A stretch of 64,000 bases of DNA from Bacillus sp. SM2101 (GTDB lineage: Bacteria; Bacillota; Bacilli; Bacillales; SM2101), in the NCBI RefSeq assembly GCF_018588585.1, contig NZ_JAEUFG010000016.1, positions 35,280 through 99,279 on the forward strand, read 5' to 3'. Positions 8,599 to 16,782 of this stretch are shown in pieces (the first letter of the stretch is position 1; every line of letters starts with the position of its first letter). Under the pieces are notes generated by a model. It was not told where the DNA came from. It searched no databases and was given only the letters and a program-made list of their open reading frames with translations. The position numbers and the translations under genes are program-made.

Positions 8599-8805
8599 AT
8601 GACCGTTGGATCACAAGTAAAGCAAAGCTTAGCAAGTTTAAAGGGTATTCATGCAGGATTACAAAGTTTAGCACTAACATCAGTAGAGGGTGAGGCTAAA
8701 CGTAATTTTCATGAAGCGATGCTATTAACTGAAGACATTATTGAAGAAATCAAAGTACGTGTAGGAGAGTTAGAAGGGGAAGAGCCTCAATATAGAGGTT
8801 TTTAA
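8599..8805 (+). CDS. DUF1657 protein, sixth gene of spoVA2mob-like operon
   Basis: 68 residues from ATG 8599, which follows GGAGGTGATAGAT; the GTG at 8590 lies inside the ribosome site and is not used. It is paralogous to the product of 5957-6160: TVGSQVKQSLASLKGIHAGLQSLAL and the same terminal EEPQYRGF. It sits 12 bases after spoVAE and 24 before the 2Duf gene, matching the position of the second DUF1657 gene in spoVA2mob operons. Function unknown. Confidence 0.88.
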   Translation: MTVGSQVKQSLASLKGIHAGLQSLALTSVEGEAKRNFHEAMLLTEDIIEEIKVRVGELEGEEPQYRGF

Positions 8806-8829
8806 TATTTACGAGAAGGAGCTAACACT

Positions 8830-9690
8830 ATGCTTGATTGGATAGAGGTTGTCATCCGTTCTTTTTCAATCATTATTGGTTTATTTGTCATCACAAAAAT
8901 ATTAGGGAAAAAGCAATTATCCAAATTATCATTTTTTGAATATATAGTTGGGATTACAATTGGTGATATTGCCGGAACTCTCTCGATGGATCTTGGCCTA
9001 AACGTCATGCATGGATTAATAAGCATTTTTATTTGGTCATTGTTTCCTGTAGCTATTTCATTCCTATCTTTACATAATAAGAAGTTTAGAGATTTCGTAG
9101 AAGGAAACTCTACAGTTTTCATTAAGAACGGAAAAATCATGGAGGATAACTTAAAAAAGGAAAAATATACGCTAGATGAGCTATTAGAGCAACTGAGGAA
9201 GAAAGACGTCTTTAAATTTGCTGATGTTGAATTTGCTACATTAGAAACGAATGGAGATTTAAGCGTTTTACTAAAAAAGGAAAAGCAGCCACTTTCAGTT
9301 GAGGATGTTATTAATAATCCTCCTGCTATAAAGGAGCCGCAAACTGTTGTTATGGATGGACAAATCTTTGATGAGCCCCTTACGACGATAGGCTTAAATA
9401 GAAGGTGGTTAAAGGAAGAACTAGACAAAAAAGGAGTAGCTATAGAAAATGTGTTTCTTGCACAGGTCGACTCCTATGGACAGCTTACCATAGATGTTTA
9501 TGACGATAAAATAGAAATTCCTAAACCACAAGCAAAGCAATTGCTATTAGCCTCTATAAAAAAATGTGAAGCAGATTTTGAATTGTTTGCACTACAAACT
9601 AAAAATCGTACAGCAAAAGACATGTATGCTAGAAATGCACAAAAGCTTCAAGACATGCAGATAAAATTAACAGCATATTTGGAGCACTAA
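8830..9690 (+). CDS. DUF421 + DUF1657 fusion protein ('2Duf' of spoVA2mob)
   Basis: 286 residues. Residues about 1-75 hold three membrane helices with ITKILGKKQLSKLSFFEYIVG, typical of the DUF421/YetF family; about 80-235 is the soluble DUF421 region (VEFATLETNGDLSVLLKKEKQ, GLNRRWLKEEL). The last 55 residues (SIKKCEADFELFALQTKNRTAKDMY) align with DUF1657. This two-domain layout is that of the 2Duf protein, reported as the main contributor of spoVA2mob to wet-heat resistance through a changed inner spore membrane. It ends the operon; ATG 8830 follows AGAAGGAGCTAACACT. No transposase genes adjoin, so the operon looks fixed in the chromosome. Confidence 0.9.
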   Translation: MLDWIEVVIRSFSIIIGLFVITKILGKKQLSKLSFFEYIVGITIGDIAGTLSMDLGLNVMHGLISIFIWSLFPVAISFLSLHNKKFRDFVEGNSTVFIKNGKIMEDNLKKEKYTLDELLEQLRKKDVFKFADVEFATLETNGDLSVLLKKEKQPLSVEDVINNPPAIKEPQTVVMDGQIFDEPLTTIGLNRRWLKEELDKKGVAIENVFLAQVDSYGQLTIDVYDDKIEIPKPQAKQLLLASIKKCEADFELFALQTKNRTAKDMYARNAQKLQDMQIKLTAYLEH

Positions 9691-9732
9691 AGCAGTAGGT
9701 TTGAGTTCATGATACACCAAATAATTTCACTC

Positions 9733-9779
9733 AAAAAAAAAGCGCCTTATGAAGATAAGGTTTATGCAGATAGGCGCTT
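9733..9779 (-). terminator. Rho-independent terminator of the 44-aa minus-strand gene
   Basis: Arms AAGCGCCT and AGGCGCTT enclose a second small hairpin (CTTAT/ATAAG). On the minus strand the stem is followed by nine T. It starts 12 bases after the stop of the small gene at 9791-9925. Confidence 0.8.
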
Positions 9780-9790
9780 GTACGATCCCG

Positions 9791-9925
9791 TTAATATTCT
9801 ATATCTTCATAATCTTTAGGCTGTGGAGAAGGTTGGTTTGGGCTTTTTGTGTTTGTTTGTTGAATAAATTCTTTTTCTTGGTCCACTTTACTATTACTTT
9901 TTTTATTATCCTGTAATCGATCCAT
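9791..9925 (-). CDS. Small hydrophilic protein (44 aa), possible spore peptide
   Basis: ATG at 9925, TAA at 9791. The product starts MDRLQDNKKSNSKVDQEK and ends PQPKDYEDIEY; it is hydrophilic and rich in Q, N, K, D and P with no Cys. Support comes from a complete frame, a dedicated terminator 12 bases past the stop, and coding-like composition. The ribosome site (AAGGGG, about 13 bases upstream) is weak. It is similar in size and composition to Bacillus minor spore proteins, but I do not recognise it. It lies between the spoVA2mob operon and the thioredoxin gene, convergent with the former. Confidence 0.55.
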   Translation of the reverse strand: MDRLQDNKKSNSKVDQEKEFIQQTNTKSPNQPSPQPKDYEDIEY

Positions 9926-9993
9926 TATATGAGCAACCCCTTAGTAAGCATTACTTGTAGTATGAGAAGAACAACAAAATATATACTACAATA

Positions 9994-10022
9994 AAGCCAC
10001 TGCATAAATTCTGCAATGGCTC
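9994..10022 (-). terminator. Terminator of the thioredoxin-like gene
   Basis: Minus-strand hairpin AGCCATTGC / GCAGTGGCT with a short loop, followed by TTATTG; ten bases past the gene's stop. Confidence 0.7.
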
Positions 10023-10031
10023 TACTCATTA

Positions 10032-10343
10032 TTATTCATTTAGAAATTGTCTTACTTGTTCAGGTGTTTTAGCATTTGCACTATGCAGATGACTAAGTTT
10101 GTCACCATTTTTAAATATTAGCAAACTTGGAATTCCCATTACATCATATTTTTCCGCTAGTTCAGGGAAATCATCTTTATTTATCTCGAACCAGTTTAAT
10201 GAAGGATTTTCGTCAATAATTTCACCGATAAACATGTCCATACGTCTGCAATCTGGGCACCAATTTGTATAAAATTTGATGATAGATTTTTCGTCCCTCG
10301 CTGTAATATCGTTGAACTGATCAAGTGATGTGATTTTCTCCAT
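10032..10343 (-). CDS. ytpP: Thioredoxin-like protein (YtpP type)
   Basis: 103 residues from ATG 10343 behind AAAGGGAGAGATCATAC; upstream in-frame codons to 10412 lack a ribosome site. Seen: FYTNWCPDCRRMDMF with the redox CxxC motif at about residues 29-32, the cis-Pro loop VMGIPSLLIFKNG, and LHSANAKTPEQV at the end. This closely follows B. subtilis YtpP, a small thioredoxin-fold protein found in firmicutes. It probably reduces or exchanges disulfides of cytosolic partners or low-molecular-weight thiols. It is a single-gene unit with its own terminator. Confidence 0.88.
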   Translation of the reverse strand: MEKITSLDQFNDITARDEKSIIKFYTNWCPDCRRMDMFIGEIIDENPSLNWFEINKDDFPELAEKYDVMGIPSLLIFKNGDKLSHLHSANAKTPEQVRQFLNE

Positions 10344-10535
10344 GTATGATCTCTCCCTTTCATAATTAAATGACTTATTCAATGTACCATAAATAGATAA
10401 GATAAAGAACAAATTTGATTTGTGTTTGTTCTTCCTCCAAAGTATATCCTTAGATAGGTAGAATGTATGTAAGCTGTCTTACTGAAAAAGAGTAATGATG
10501 TCATTAGAATTGACATTATAAGGAGGGAATGAAAG

Positions 10536-10760
10536 TTGACAACGGTTTTATATACAATGGATGGGTGTTCATCTTGCCAGTATACAAGGAGTTTTTTACG
10601 AAAGAAAAATATACCATTTACAGAAAAAAATATTTTTCATCATAAAGAGTATTTACTTGAGTTACAACAACTCATTAATGAAATAACATTACCAATATTA
10701 CATCTAGATGATAAAGTGATTATTGGTAAAGACATTTTGAAAATGTTTCCTACAACGTAG
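10536..10760 (+). CDS. Glutaredoxin-like protein
   Basis: 74 residues, TTG start at 10536 behind AAGGAGGGAATGAAAG. The fold signature is VLYTMDGCSSCQYTRSFLRKKNIPFTEKNI: a beta strand, the CxxC motif at about residues 11-14, a helix and the second strand. LPILHLDDKVIIG follows with the cis-Pro. This is a minimal glutaredoxin/NrdH-like domain. Substrate unknown. It lies opposite the YtpP gene with about 190 bases between, which may hold divergent promoters. Confidence 0.8.
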   Translation: MTTVLYTMDGCSSCQYTRSFLRKKNIPFTEKNIFHHKEYLLELQQLINEITLPILHLDDKVIIGKDILKMFPTT

Positions 10761-11200
10761 ATGAGGTTTTAATAAATTGTTAATATATTCGTTATATATT
10801 CATAAGGTTCTTTTTGTAAACTTTGATTAAGGTTGTTGTCGTTAATTGTGTTGGAACAACAATGCAAATTGTGGGCAATTAAGATAATCTAGTTAAAGAA
10901 AGGTGCCTTTGTGCATGCCCTATGCCCTATTATAGTAGTCTATGCGATAATAGCATTTAACAAGGCTCTTTCCATAAACTTTCTTACTATTGGTACTAAA
11001 TTAGGGCAGTAAGAAGTGATAATGTTCAATTGTTATCATGTTATGGCTAAAAACCGAACAGGGTTTATACGTATTTTTACCTTTGTACGAATAAACCGAA
11101 GAGCAAAGAGCAATTGACAATGCACCCTTACTTAATAGTTGTACATTGGTAAATGTAATGTGCAGCTACTCTACTATATTGAAAAGCTTGTAATAGCTAC
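10761..11200. other. Intergenic stretch with degenerate MITE-like ends, no gene
   Basis: No supported reading frame. It holds partial repeat copies: GGTTCTTTTTGTAAACTTTG near 10805 and GGCTCTTTCCATAAACTTTC near 10966. Their 3' ends cannot be placed. Nothing else recognised. Confidence 0.4.
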
Positions 11201-11362
11201 GGCTCTTTTTGTGAACTTTGTTGCTATTGTTACCAAATTAGCACTATAAAAAGTGGGTTTATATGTTAGTCATCGTTGTAAAGAAGAAAAGATGCCAAGA
11301 ACTCTTGGAGTGTGCGTGTTTTTTTAAAAATACGAAAAACAACAACATATGTGAAAACAGCC
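11201..11362 (+). repeat. MITE-like interspersed repeat, copy C (162 bp)
   Basis: Begins GGCTCTTTTTGTGAACTTTG, has the box ATCGTTGTAAAGAAGAAAAG, and ends GTGAAAACAGCC, so both inverted ends are present. Flanks AATAGCTA and AAAAGCTA may be a decayed target duplication. Confidence 0.65.
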
Positions 11363-11447
11363 AAAAGCTAACAGGAAAATCAGGGAGAATACCTAGTAAG
11401 ATCCTCCTTGAAAGTGAAAATATTATATTTTTCTAGGAGGACAATAT

Positions 11448-12686
11448 ATGAAAAGTTTGAAGGTTTTATCAATTATTTTTCTCTTTCTACTATCTGCTTG
11501 TAACAACAATCAACCTAACCGACACGGAGCTGAGAATTTACTTCAGCAAGAATGGAAAGATATTATTGAACTTGCCAGTGGTACAGAAGTGAATATATTT
11601 ATGTGGGGTGGAGATGAAGGGATTAATTCTTACATTGATGATTGGGTTGCACCTAGACTACTTGAGAAGCATGACATAATTTTAACCCGCACACCGATGG
11701 ATACAGAGAATATTCTTCAAAAATTGTTAACTGAAAAAAAAGCAGGCAAAGATTCAGGAACAATTGATGTTATATGGGTTAATGGTGAAAATTTTAAAAA
11801 TGCTAAAGAAAATGAGTTATTACTAGGAGCATTTTCTAATAAGCTACCGAATGTCCAGCAATATGTCGATTTAGAAAGCTTAGATGTGCAATATGATTTT
11901 GGTACATCGACAGAAAACATGGAAGCACCATGGGGGAAAGTACAATTTGTATTAGCTTACAATTCAGCAAATATAGCTGAACCACCAAGAACTTTTGAAG
12001 AACTAAAGGTGTGGGTGCAGGAGAACGAAGGAAAATTCACATATCCAGAAGCGAGTGACTTTACAGGTAATGCGTTTTTACGGCATTTAATGTATGAAGC
12101 AGCAGGTGGAGTAGATCAATTGTTATCTCGAAGCTTTGATGAGCAATATATTTATACTCAAAGTCAAGAAATGTGGACTTATTTACGAGATATTAAACCT
12201 TTTCTATGGAGATCAGGAGAAACTTACCCTCAAGATTTAGCTGCACTAGATCGATTGTACAGTGATGGTGAGGTATGGATGACAATGGGCTATAATGAAG
12301 CACGTGTTGAGAGCTTGATCGAAAAAGGGATCTTTCCAGATTCAACAAAAACATTTGTGTTTGACTCTGGGTCGATTGGGAATACACATTTTTTAACGAT
12401 TCCATACAACAGTCCTAACGTGGGAGGGGCAATGGTTGCAATTAATTATTTATTATCACCTGAAGCCCAACTAAAGAAAATGGAGCCTTCTATGTGGGGA
12501 GAGAATATGGCACTAGACCCTACAAAGCTTTCCGAGGACTTACAAAAGCAATTACGACAAGTCAACAGAGGGGATTCTGTACTATCTTCAGAAGTCTTGA
12601 AGGATCACTTATTACCAGAAGTAGATTCTCTATATGTGAATTGGGTGAAGGAGACATGGCAAAATGAAGTGGTACAAACGCCATAA
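11448..12686 (+). CDS. ynjB: YnjB-type ABC transporter substrate-binding lipoprotein
   Basis: 412 residues with a lipoprotein signal (hydrophobic residues 4-16, lipobox LLSAC). The mature part follows the YnjB family: NIFMWGGDEGINSYIDDWV, IDVIWVNGENF, APWGKVQFVLAYNS, and a C-terminal helical half. It would capture an as yet unknown solute outside the cell and hand it to the two permeases encoded next. Start at 11448 follows CTAGGAGGACAATAT. The end overlaps the first permease gene by 23 bases. The order ynjB-permease-permease-ATPase followed by CDP-alcohol phosphatidyltransferase parallels the enterobacterial ynj locus; substrate is undefined there too. Confidence 0.85.
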   Translation: MKSLKVLSIIFLFLLSACNNNQPNRHGAENLLQQEWKDIIELASGTEVNIFMWGGDEGINSYIDDWVAPRLLEKHDIILTRTPMDTENILQKLLTEKKAGKDSGTIDVIWVNGENFKNAKENELLLGAFSNKLPNVQQYVDLESLDVQYDFGTSTENMEAPWGKVQFVLAYNSANIAEPPRTFEELKVWVQENEGKFTYPEASDFTGNAFLRHLMYEAAGGVDQLLSRSFDEQYIYTQSQEMWTYLRDIKPFLWRSGETYPQDLAALDRLYSDGEVWMTMGYNEARVESLIEKGIFPDSTKTFVFDSGSIGNTHFLTIPYNSPNVGGAMVAINYLLSPEAQLKKMEPSMWGENMALDPTKLSEDLQKQLRQVNRGDSVLSSEVLKDHLLPEVDSLYVNWVKETWQNEVVQTP

Positions 12687-13533
12687 CAAGACATTATTAT
12701 TATTTTTTCCTGTGACGTTGTTCTCAATTCTCTTGATATCGTATGGGGTTCTTCACGGAATTATTGAATCGTTACAGTCGACTGATGGTGGAGTATCACT
12801 GCACGTATATCAAGAGCTATTTAGCAATACAGTGTTTATACAATCAATTAAGTTCAGTTTAAGAGTAACAATGGTATCAACTGTCATGTCATTAATAATA
12901 GGCCTTATTAGTGCAAAGTTTATTTATCATTTGTTGCAAAAAAGTCACTTAAAGTTACTCGTATGGCTACCGATGATTTTTCCGCATTTCGTTGCAGCTT
13001 ACATGGTATTTAGTTTATTTTCATCTAGTGGTATTATTGCTTCTATTTTTTACTCAGTTGAGCTAATTAGTGATCAAAGTCAATTTCCAGTATTGACAAT
13101 GGATCGAGATGGTTTAGGTATAATGATGACTTATATATGGAAGGAAGTTCCCTTTGTAATTCTCATGCTCATTCCTGTTTTTTATGAAATTGACAATCGC
13201 TATGAGGATGTTGTACGTACTCTTGGTGGCAATAGTTGGAATGTATTTTGGACAGTCGAATGGAAATGGCTTCTCCCAGTTATCATTGAGACATTTATTA
13301 TCTTGTTTGCATTTATCGTAGCAGCTTACGAAGTACCCTTTCTAGTTGGAGCAACAAACCCGAAAATGATTGCAATTATTGCTTATCAGTGGTTTTTCGA
13401 AGGTGATTGGAGTAATCGTCCGCTTGCACTCGCTGCTTTTATTTGTATAACTTTACTTATTTTGGTCACAACAGCTGTAAGTTTTATGAGTATACAAAGG
13501 CTTAGAACAAGGCTTATAAGAGGAAAAATATAA
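12664..13533 (+). CDS. ABC transporter permease, YnjC N-half-like
   Basis: 289 residues, six predicted membrane helices. The binding-protein-dependent permease domain contains the EAA-type loop DVVRTLGGNSWNVFWTVEW near residues 180-200. In E. coli YnjC is a single long protein with two permease halves; here the halves are separate genes, this being the first. The start overlaps the preceding lipoprotein gene and the stop TAA shares its last base with the next ATG, so the three are translationally coupled. Confidence 0.85.
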   Translation: MKWYKRHNKTLLLFFPVTLFSILLISYGVLHGIIESLQSTDGGVSLHVYQELFSNTVFIQSIKFSLRVTMVSTVMSLIIGLISAKFIYHLLQKSHLKLLVWLPMIFPHFVAAYMVFSLFSSSGIIASIFYSVELISDQSQFPVLTMDRDGLGIMMTYIWKEVPFVILMLIPVFYEIDNRYEDVVRTLGGNSWNVFWTVEWKWLLPVIIETFIILFAFIVAAYEVPFLVGATNPKMIAIIAYQWFFEGDWSNRPLALAAFICITLLILVTTAVSFMSIQRLRTRLIRGKI

Positions 13534-14321
13534 TGACAAAGCTCACTAAAAATATCGGATTACTTATTATGATATCCCTTGTATGTTTACCAGTTTCCTT
13601 AATTGTAGTAAATAGCTTTGCATACGGTTGGCGTTTTGGTCAAGTTGTACCTGAACATTTTTCGGCTAGAGGCTGGATGACACTGTTTAAAGATCAAAAA
13701 CTAATTGAGGCGCTTCACACCACTATAAAAATTGGAATAGGTGTATTAATTCTAAACTTTATCATTGCGTTTCCTGCTGCGAAAGGGCTAGCACAAAAGA
13801 GTTTTTTTGGTAAATCAATGTTTGAAACACTGCTATTACTTCCTATTCTAATTCCAAGTTTAGCAGTAGCAATGGGATTACACATTACTTTTATTAAAGT
13901 GGGGTTAGCCGACCATTGGTTTGGTGTGACAATTGTTCATTTAATTCCAACCGTTCCTTATACTGTTAGAATTTTAAGAGCTGGATACGAACGTATTGGA
14001 GTGAAATGGGAAGAACAAGCTAAATCGTTAGGTGCATCACCGTTAAAAATATTTCTTACGATTACTTTACCATTACTATCAACTAGTGTACGTACCGCGT
14101 CATTTCTCGTATTTGTCATTTCGTTAAGTCAATACGTTTTAACAGCACTTATCGGAGGTGGTACGGTAGTGACGTTAGCGACGATTTACTACCCTTATTT
14201 TACTACAGTAGATGATGCGGTAATTGCTAGCTTTTCTATTCTATTTGCGATCCTCCCTATCGTGTTTATATTATGTATTGAACTAGTCATAAGAACAGTT
14301 ATATATGTTGCTAAAAGATAA
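13533..14321 (+). CDS. ABC transporter permease, YnjC C-half-like
   Basis: 262 residues with six hydrophobic helices and an EAA-type loop (EEQAKSLGASPLKIFLTITLPLL, about residues 167-189) that docks on the ATPase. It pairs with the preceding permease to form the membrane channel of the YnjBCD-type importer. TAATG overlap with the upstream gene; the ATPase gene starts 13 bases after its stop. Confidence 0.86.
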   Translation: MTKLTKNIGLLIMISLVCLPVSLIVVNSFAYGWRFGQVVPEHFSARGWMTLFKDQKLIEALHTTIKIGIGVLILNFIIAFPAAKGLAQKSFFGKSMFETLLLLPILIPSLAVAMGLHITFIKVGLADHWFGVTIVHLIPTVPYTVRILRAGYERIGVKWEEQAKSLGASPLKIFLTITLPLLSTSVRTASFLVFVISLSQYVLTALIGGGTVVTLATIYYPYFTTVDDAVIASFSILFAILPIVFILCIELVIRTVIYVAKR

Positions 14322-14334
14322 AGAGGTGCTATAA

Positions 14335-15309
14335 ATGGATGAATCATTTGTATCTTGCATAAACGTGTCAAAGCAGTATGGTAATACTTCAGTAATTGAC
14401 GACATTAATTTTCAACTTGATAAAGGAGAGATACTTAGTTTAGTTGGACCATCTGGTTCAGGAAAAACAACGATACTCCGCAGTATTGCGGGGTTAGAGC
14501 AAGTATCTACAGGAGAAATATGGGTAGATGGTATAAATGTAACTCATGACAAAGCGGAAAATAGACCTATTGTCATGATGTTTCAGCAGGCCCTCCTTTT
14601 CCCCCATTTAACAGTACTTGAAAACGTCATGTACGGTGCAAAAAAGCTGTATAACCAAAGAACAAATCGAATATATCATGCGAGACAGCTTCTAGAAAAA
14701 ATTGAATTAATAAATTATGAAAAGAAATATCCTTATGAGTTGTCAGGTGGCCAACAACAACGTGTAGCATTAGGACGGGCATTAATGACTAAACCGAAGC
14801 TGTTATTATTAGATGAACCATTTAGTAGCTTAGACCCTCAGCTGCGTTCATCAATAAGAGAATGGATCGTTTCACTATTGCAGAAAGAAAATATTACGAC
14901 AATTTTTGTTACACATGATAAAGAAGAAGCGATGACAATTGGGAATAGGGTGGCGATTGTTATGGAAAATAAAATCCAGCAATTAGGTGCGCCACTAGAT
15001 GTTTACAATCATCCAGTAAACGTGGAAGTAGCTAGATTTTTCAGTGATGGTCTTATCACAGATCATAACAAGTTTATACCTATCCAAGACTTGGAATTGC
15101 TTCCGAGCAATAATCAAATTGATCAGCACAAGCTAGCCTTTAGTGGAAAGGTAATGAATAGATTTATCAAACATGGCCAACTTTTTGATCAAATAGAAGT
15201 AGATCAAATAAATAAAAGTGTAACCGTTCCTTCAAACAGTCGTGTGAAAATAGGAGAAAAAGTAAAGCTAGAGACTAACCGAAGTAACGTACACACATTC
15301 CTTGATTAG
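14335..15309 (+). CDS. ABC transporter ATP-binding protein, YnjD-like
   Basis: 324 residues. Walker A GPSGSGKTT (about 38-46), Q-loop MMFQQALLFPHL, signature LSGGQQQRVALGRAL, Walker B LLLLDEPFSSLDP and the switch VTHDKEEA are all intact, so it should hydrolyse ATP. About 85 extra residues at the C-terminus form a TOBE-like regulatory domain, longer than E. coli YnjD and more like PotA/CysA-type importers. It follows AAAGAGGTGCTATAA and closes the importer operon. Confidence 0.9.
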   Translation: MDESFVSCINVSKQYGNTSVIDDINFQLDKGEILSLVGPSGSGKTTILRSIAGLEQVSTGEIWVDGINVTHDKAENRPIVMMFQQALLFPHLTVLENVMYGAKKLYNQRTNRIYHARQLLEKIELINYEKKYPYELSGGQQQRVALGRALMTKPKLLLLDEPFSSLDPQLRSSIREWIVSLLQKENITTIFVTHDKEEAMTIGNRVAIVMENKIQQLGAPLDVYNHPVNVEVARFFSDGLITDHNKFIPIQDLELLPSNNQIDQHKLAFSGKVMNRFIKHGQLFDQIEVDQINKSVTVPSNSRVKIGEKVKLETNRSNVHTFLD

Positions 15310-15357
15310 AAGTATATTTTTTATGCTGTTTTCACAATAACTTTTGCTTTTCAAAGA

Positions 15358-15471
15358 GGCTGTTTTCTTATAGAATGTTGATTTTCATTCTAACAAATAA
15401 GCACGTATACAACTAGGTTTCGGAGCATCTTTTCAATTTTAGTAACTAGCAACAAAATTTACGAAAAGAGC
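15358..15471 (-). repeat. MITE-like interspersed repeat, copy D (114 bp)
   Basis: On the minus strand it begins GCTCTTTTCGTAAATTTTG, contains GAAAAGATGCTCCGAA and CCTAGTTGTATACGTG, and ends TAAGAAAACAGCC. One of the best preserved copies; it separates the ABC operon from the TVP38 gene. Confidence 0.75.
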
Positions 15472-15503
15472 TTTTTTTAAAACGGAATGAACGGAGGAAG
15501 CAA

Positions 15504-16154
15504 ATGAAAAAGCAAACGATCGTAAAAATCATATTATTAATAGCTGTTCTTATTACTTTAATATGGATAAATAATAACTATTTAAATATTACTCCGACGT
15601 TAATAAGAGAATGGATATTATCATTTGGACTGTTTGCGCCAGTTATTTATGTCATTTTATATACTGTACGTCCACTTATCCTTTTTCCAGCTTCTATTCT
15701 TTCGTTAGCTGCTGGCTTAGCTTTTGGTGCTGTTAATGGCACCATTTATACAGTAGTAGGAGCAACATGTGGTGCCGCTTTATCATTTTGGGTTGCCCGT
15801 AAGCTAGGAAAAAATATTAGTAATAAAGAATGGACTGGAAAGGCGAAGTCTATTCAAACTCAAATAGAAAAACAAGGCTTTATATATGTCTTATTGTTAC
15901 GCCTGTTGCCAATTTTTAATTTCGACATGATTAGTTATATCGCAGGTATTTCAAAGGTTCGGTTTAAAGATTTTGTCATAGCAACGTTTATTGGTATTAT
16001 TCCTGGAACATTTGCTTATAACTTTTTAGGCTCAAGCTTTGCTCATGGAGATATGAAGATTGTTATGATAGCAGTTATCGTATTTCTACTCGCATTAATT
16101 ATTCCGATTTTTACAAGTAAGAAGCTTAAAAAAAGATTAGGTTTAACGAAGTAA
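15504..16154 (+). CDS. TVP38/TMEM64 family membrane protein
   Basis: 216 residues, about six hydrophobic segments, with the VTT/DedA-like core: RPLILFPASILSLAAGLAFGAVNG, then a soluble stretch and LRLLPIFNFDMISYIAG, and GIIPGTFAYNFLGSS. Relatives act in membrane or lipid homeostasis (scramblase-like activity is known in eukaryotic members). The start follows GGAGGAAGC. The next gene, a phosphatidyltransferase, is 31 bases away, suggesting a joint lipid-linked role. Confidence 0.85.
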   Translation: MKKQTIVKIILLIAVLITLIWINNNYLNITPTLIREWILSFGLFAPVIYVILYTVRPLILFPASILSLAAGLAFGAVNGTIYTVVGATCGAALSFWVARKLGKNISNKEWTGKAKSIQTQIEKQGFIYVLLLRLLPIFNFDMISYIAGISKVRFKDFVIATFIGIIPGTFAYNFLGSSFAHGDMKIVMIAVIVFLLALIIPIFTSKKLKKRLGLTK

Positions 16155-16185
16155 TCAATTTCAATTAATTAACGGAGGTGTAATC

Positions 16186-16767
16186 ATGCTTGATACACAT
16201 GCGAGAAAGTACGTACAGCCTATCTTTCAAAGATCGGCAAAAGGTTTGTTGAAAATAGGTTTGTCTGCAAATCAAACAACTGTGATTTCGTTTGTTATTG
16301 GTATAACGACTGGTGTTTTTATTTATTTTGATTATACCGTATTAGCACTGGTCGCTTTATGGACTTCTGGTTTTTTAGATGCAGTTGATGGCACAATGGC
16401 ACGACTAACTAAACCATCGCCATTTGGTACGGTCCTAGATGTAACATTCGATCGCATTGTAGAGATTAGTGTTATTTTAGGATTGGCATTTCGTTACCCT
16501 GAAGCGATGTGGAGCCTTTTATTATTAAGTGTTTCAATCATTGTTGCAATGACAATTTTCTTAACAGTCGGTGCAGTCACAGAGAAAGAAGGCATTAAAT
16601 CTTTTTATTACCAACCTGGTTTAGCAGAGCGAACAGAAGGATTTTTACTTTTTTCAGCAATGATGATATTTACGAATGTGCTTGTATGGTTGACATTACT
16701 GTTTCTAGTGATTGAAATTTTTACAACAGTTCAGCGGTTATTAGAAGCAAAAAGAATTTTATCATAA
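16186..16767 (+). CDS. CDP-alcohol phosphatidyltransferase (YnjF-like)
   Basis: 193 residues. The catalytic motif of the family is present as DAVDGTMARLTKPSPFG followed by TVLDVTFD (about residues 65-90), giving the four aspartates that bind metal and CDP-linked donor; several membrane helices follow. The enzyme would join an alcohol head group to a CDP-diacylglycerol type lipid; the acceptor is unknown. Enterobacterial ynjF lies next to ynjBCD, the same association as here. Start follows GGAGGTGTAATC. Confidence 0.85.
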   Translation: MLDTHARKYVQPIFQRSAKGLLKIGLSANQTTVISFVIGITTGVFIYFDYTVLALVALWTSGFLDAVDGTMARLTKPSPFGTVLDVTFDRIVEISVILGLAFRYPEAMWSLLLLSVSIIVAMTIFLTVGAVTEKEGIKSFYYQPGLAERTEGFLLFSAMMIFTNVLVWLTLLFLVIEIFTTVQRLLEAKRILS

Positions 16768-16782
16768 GGTGGAGAGAGAACA

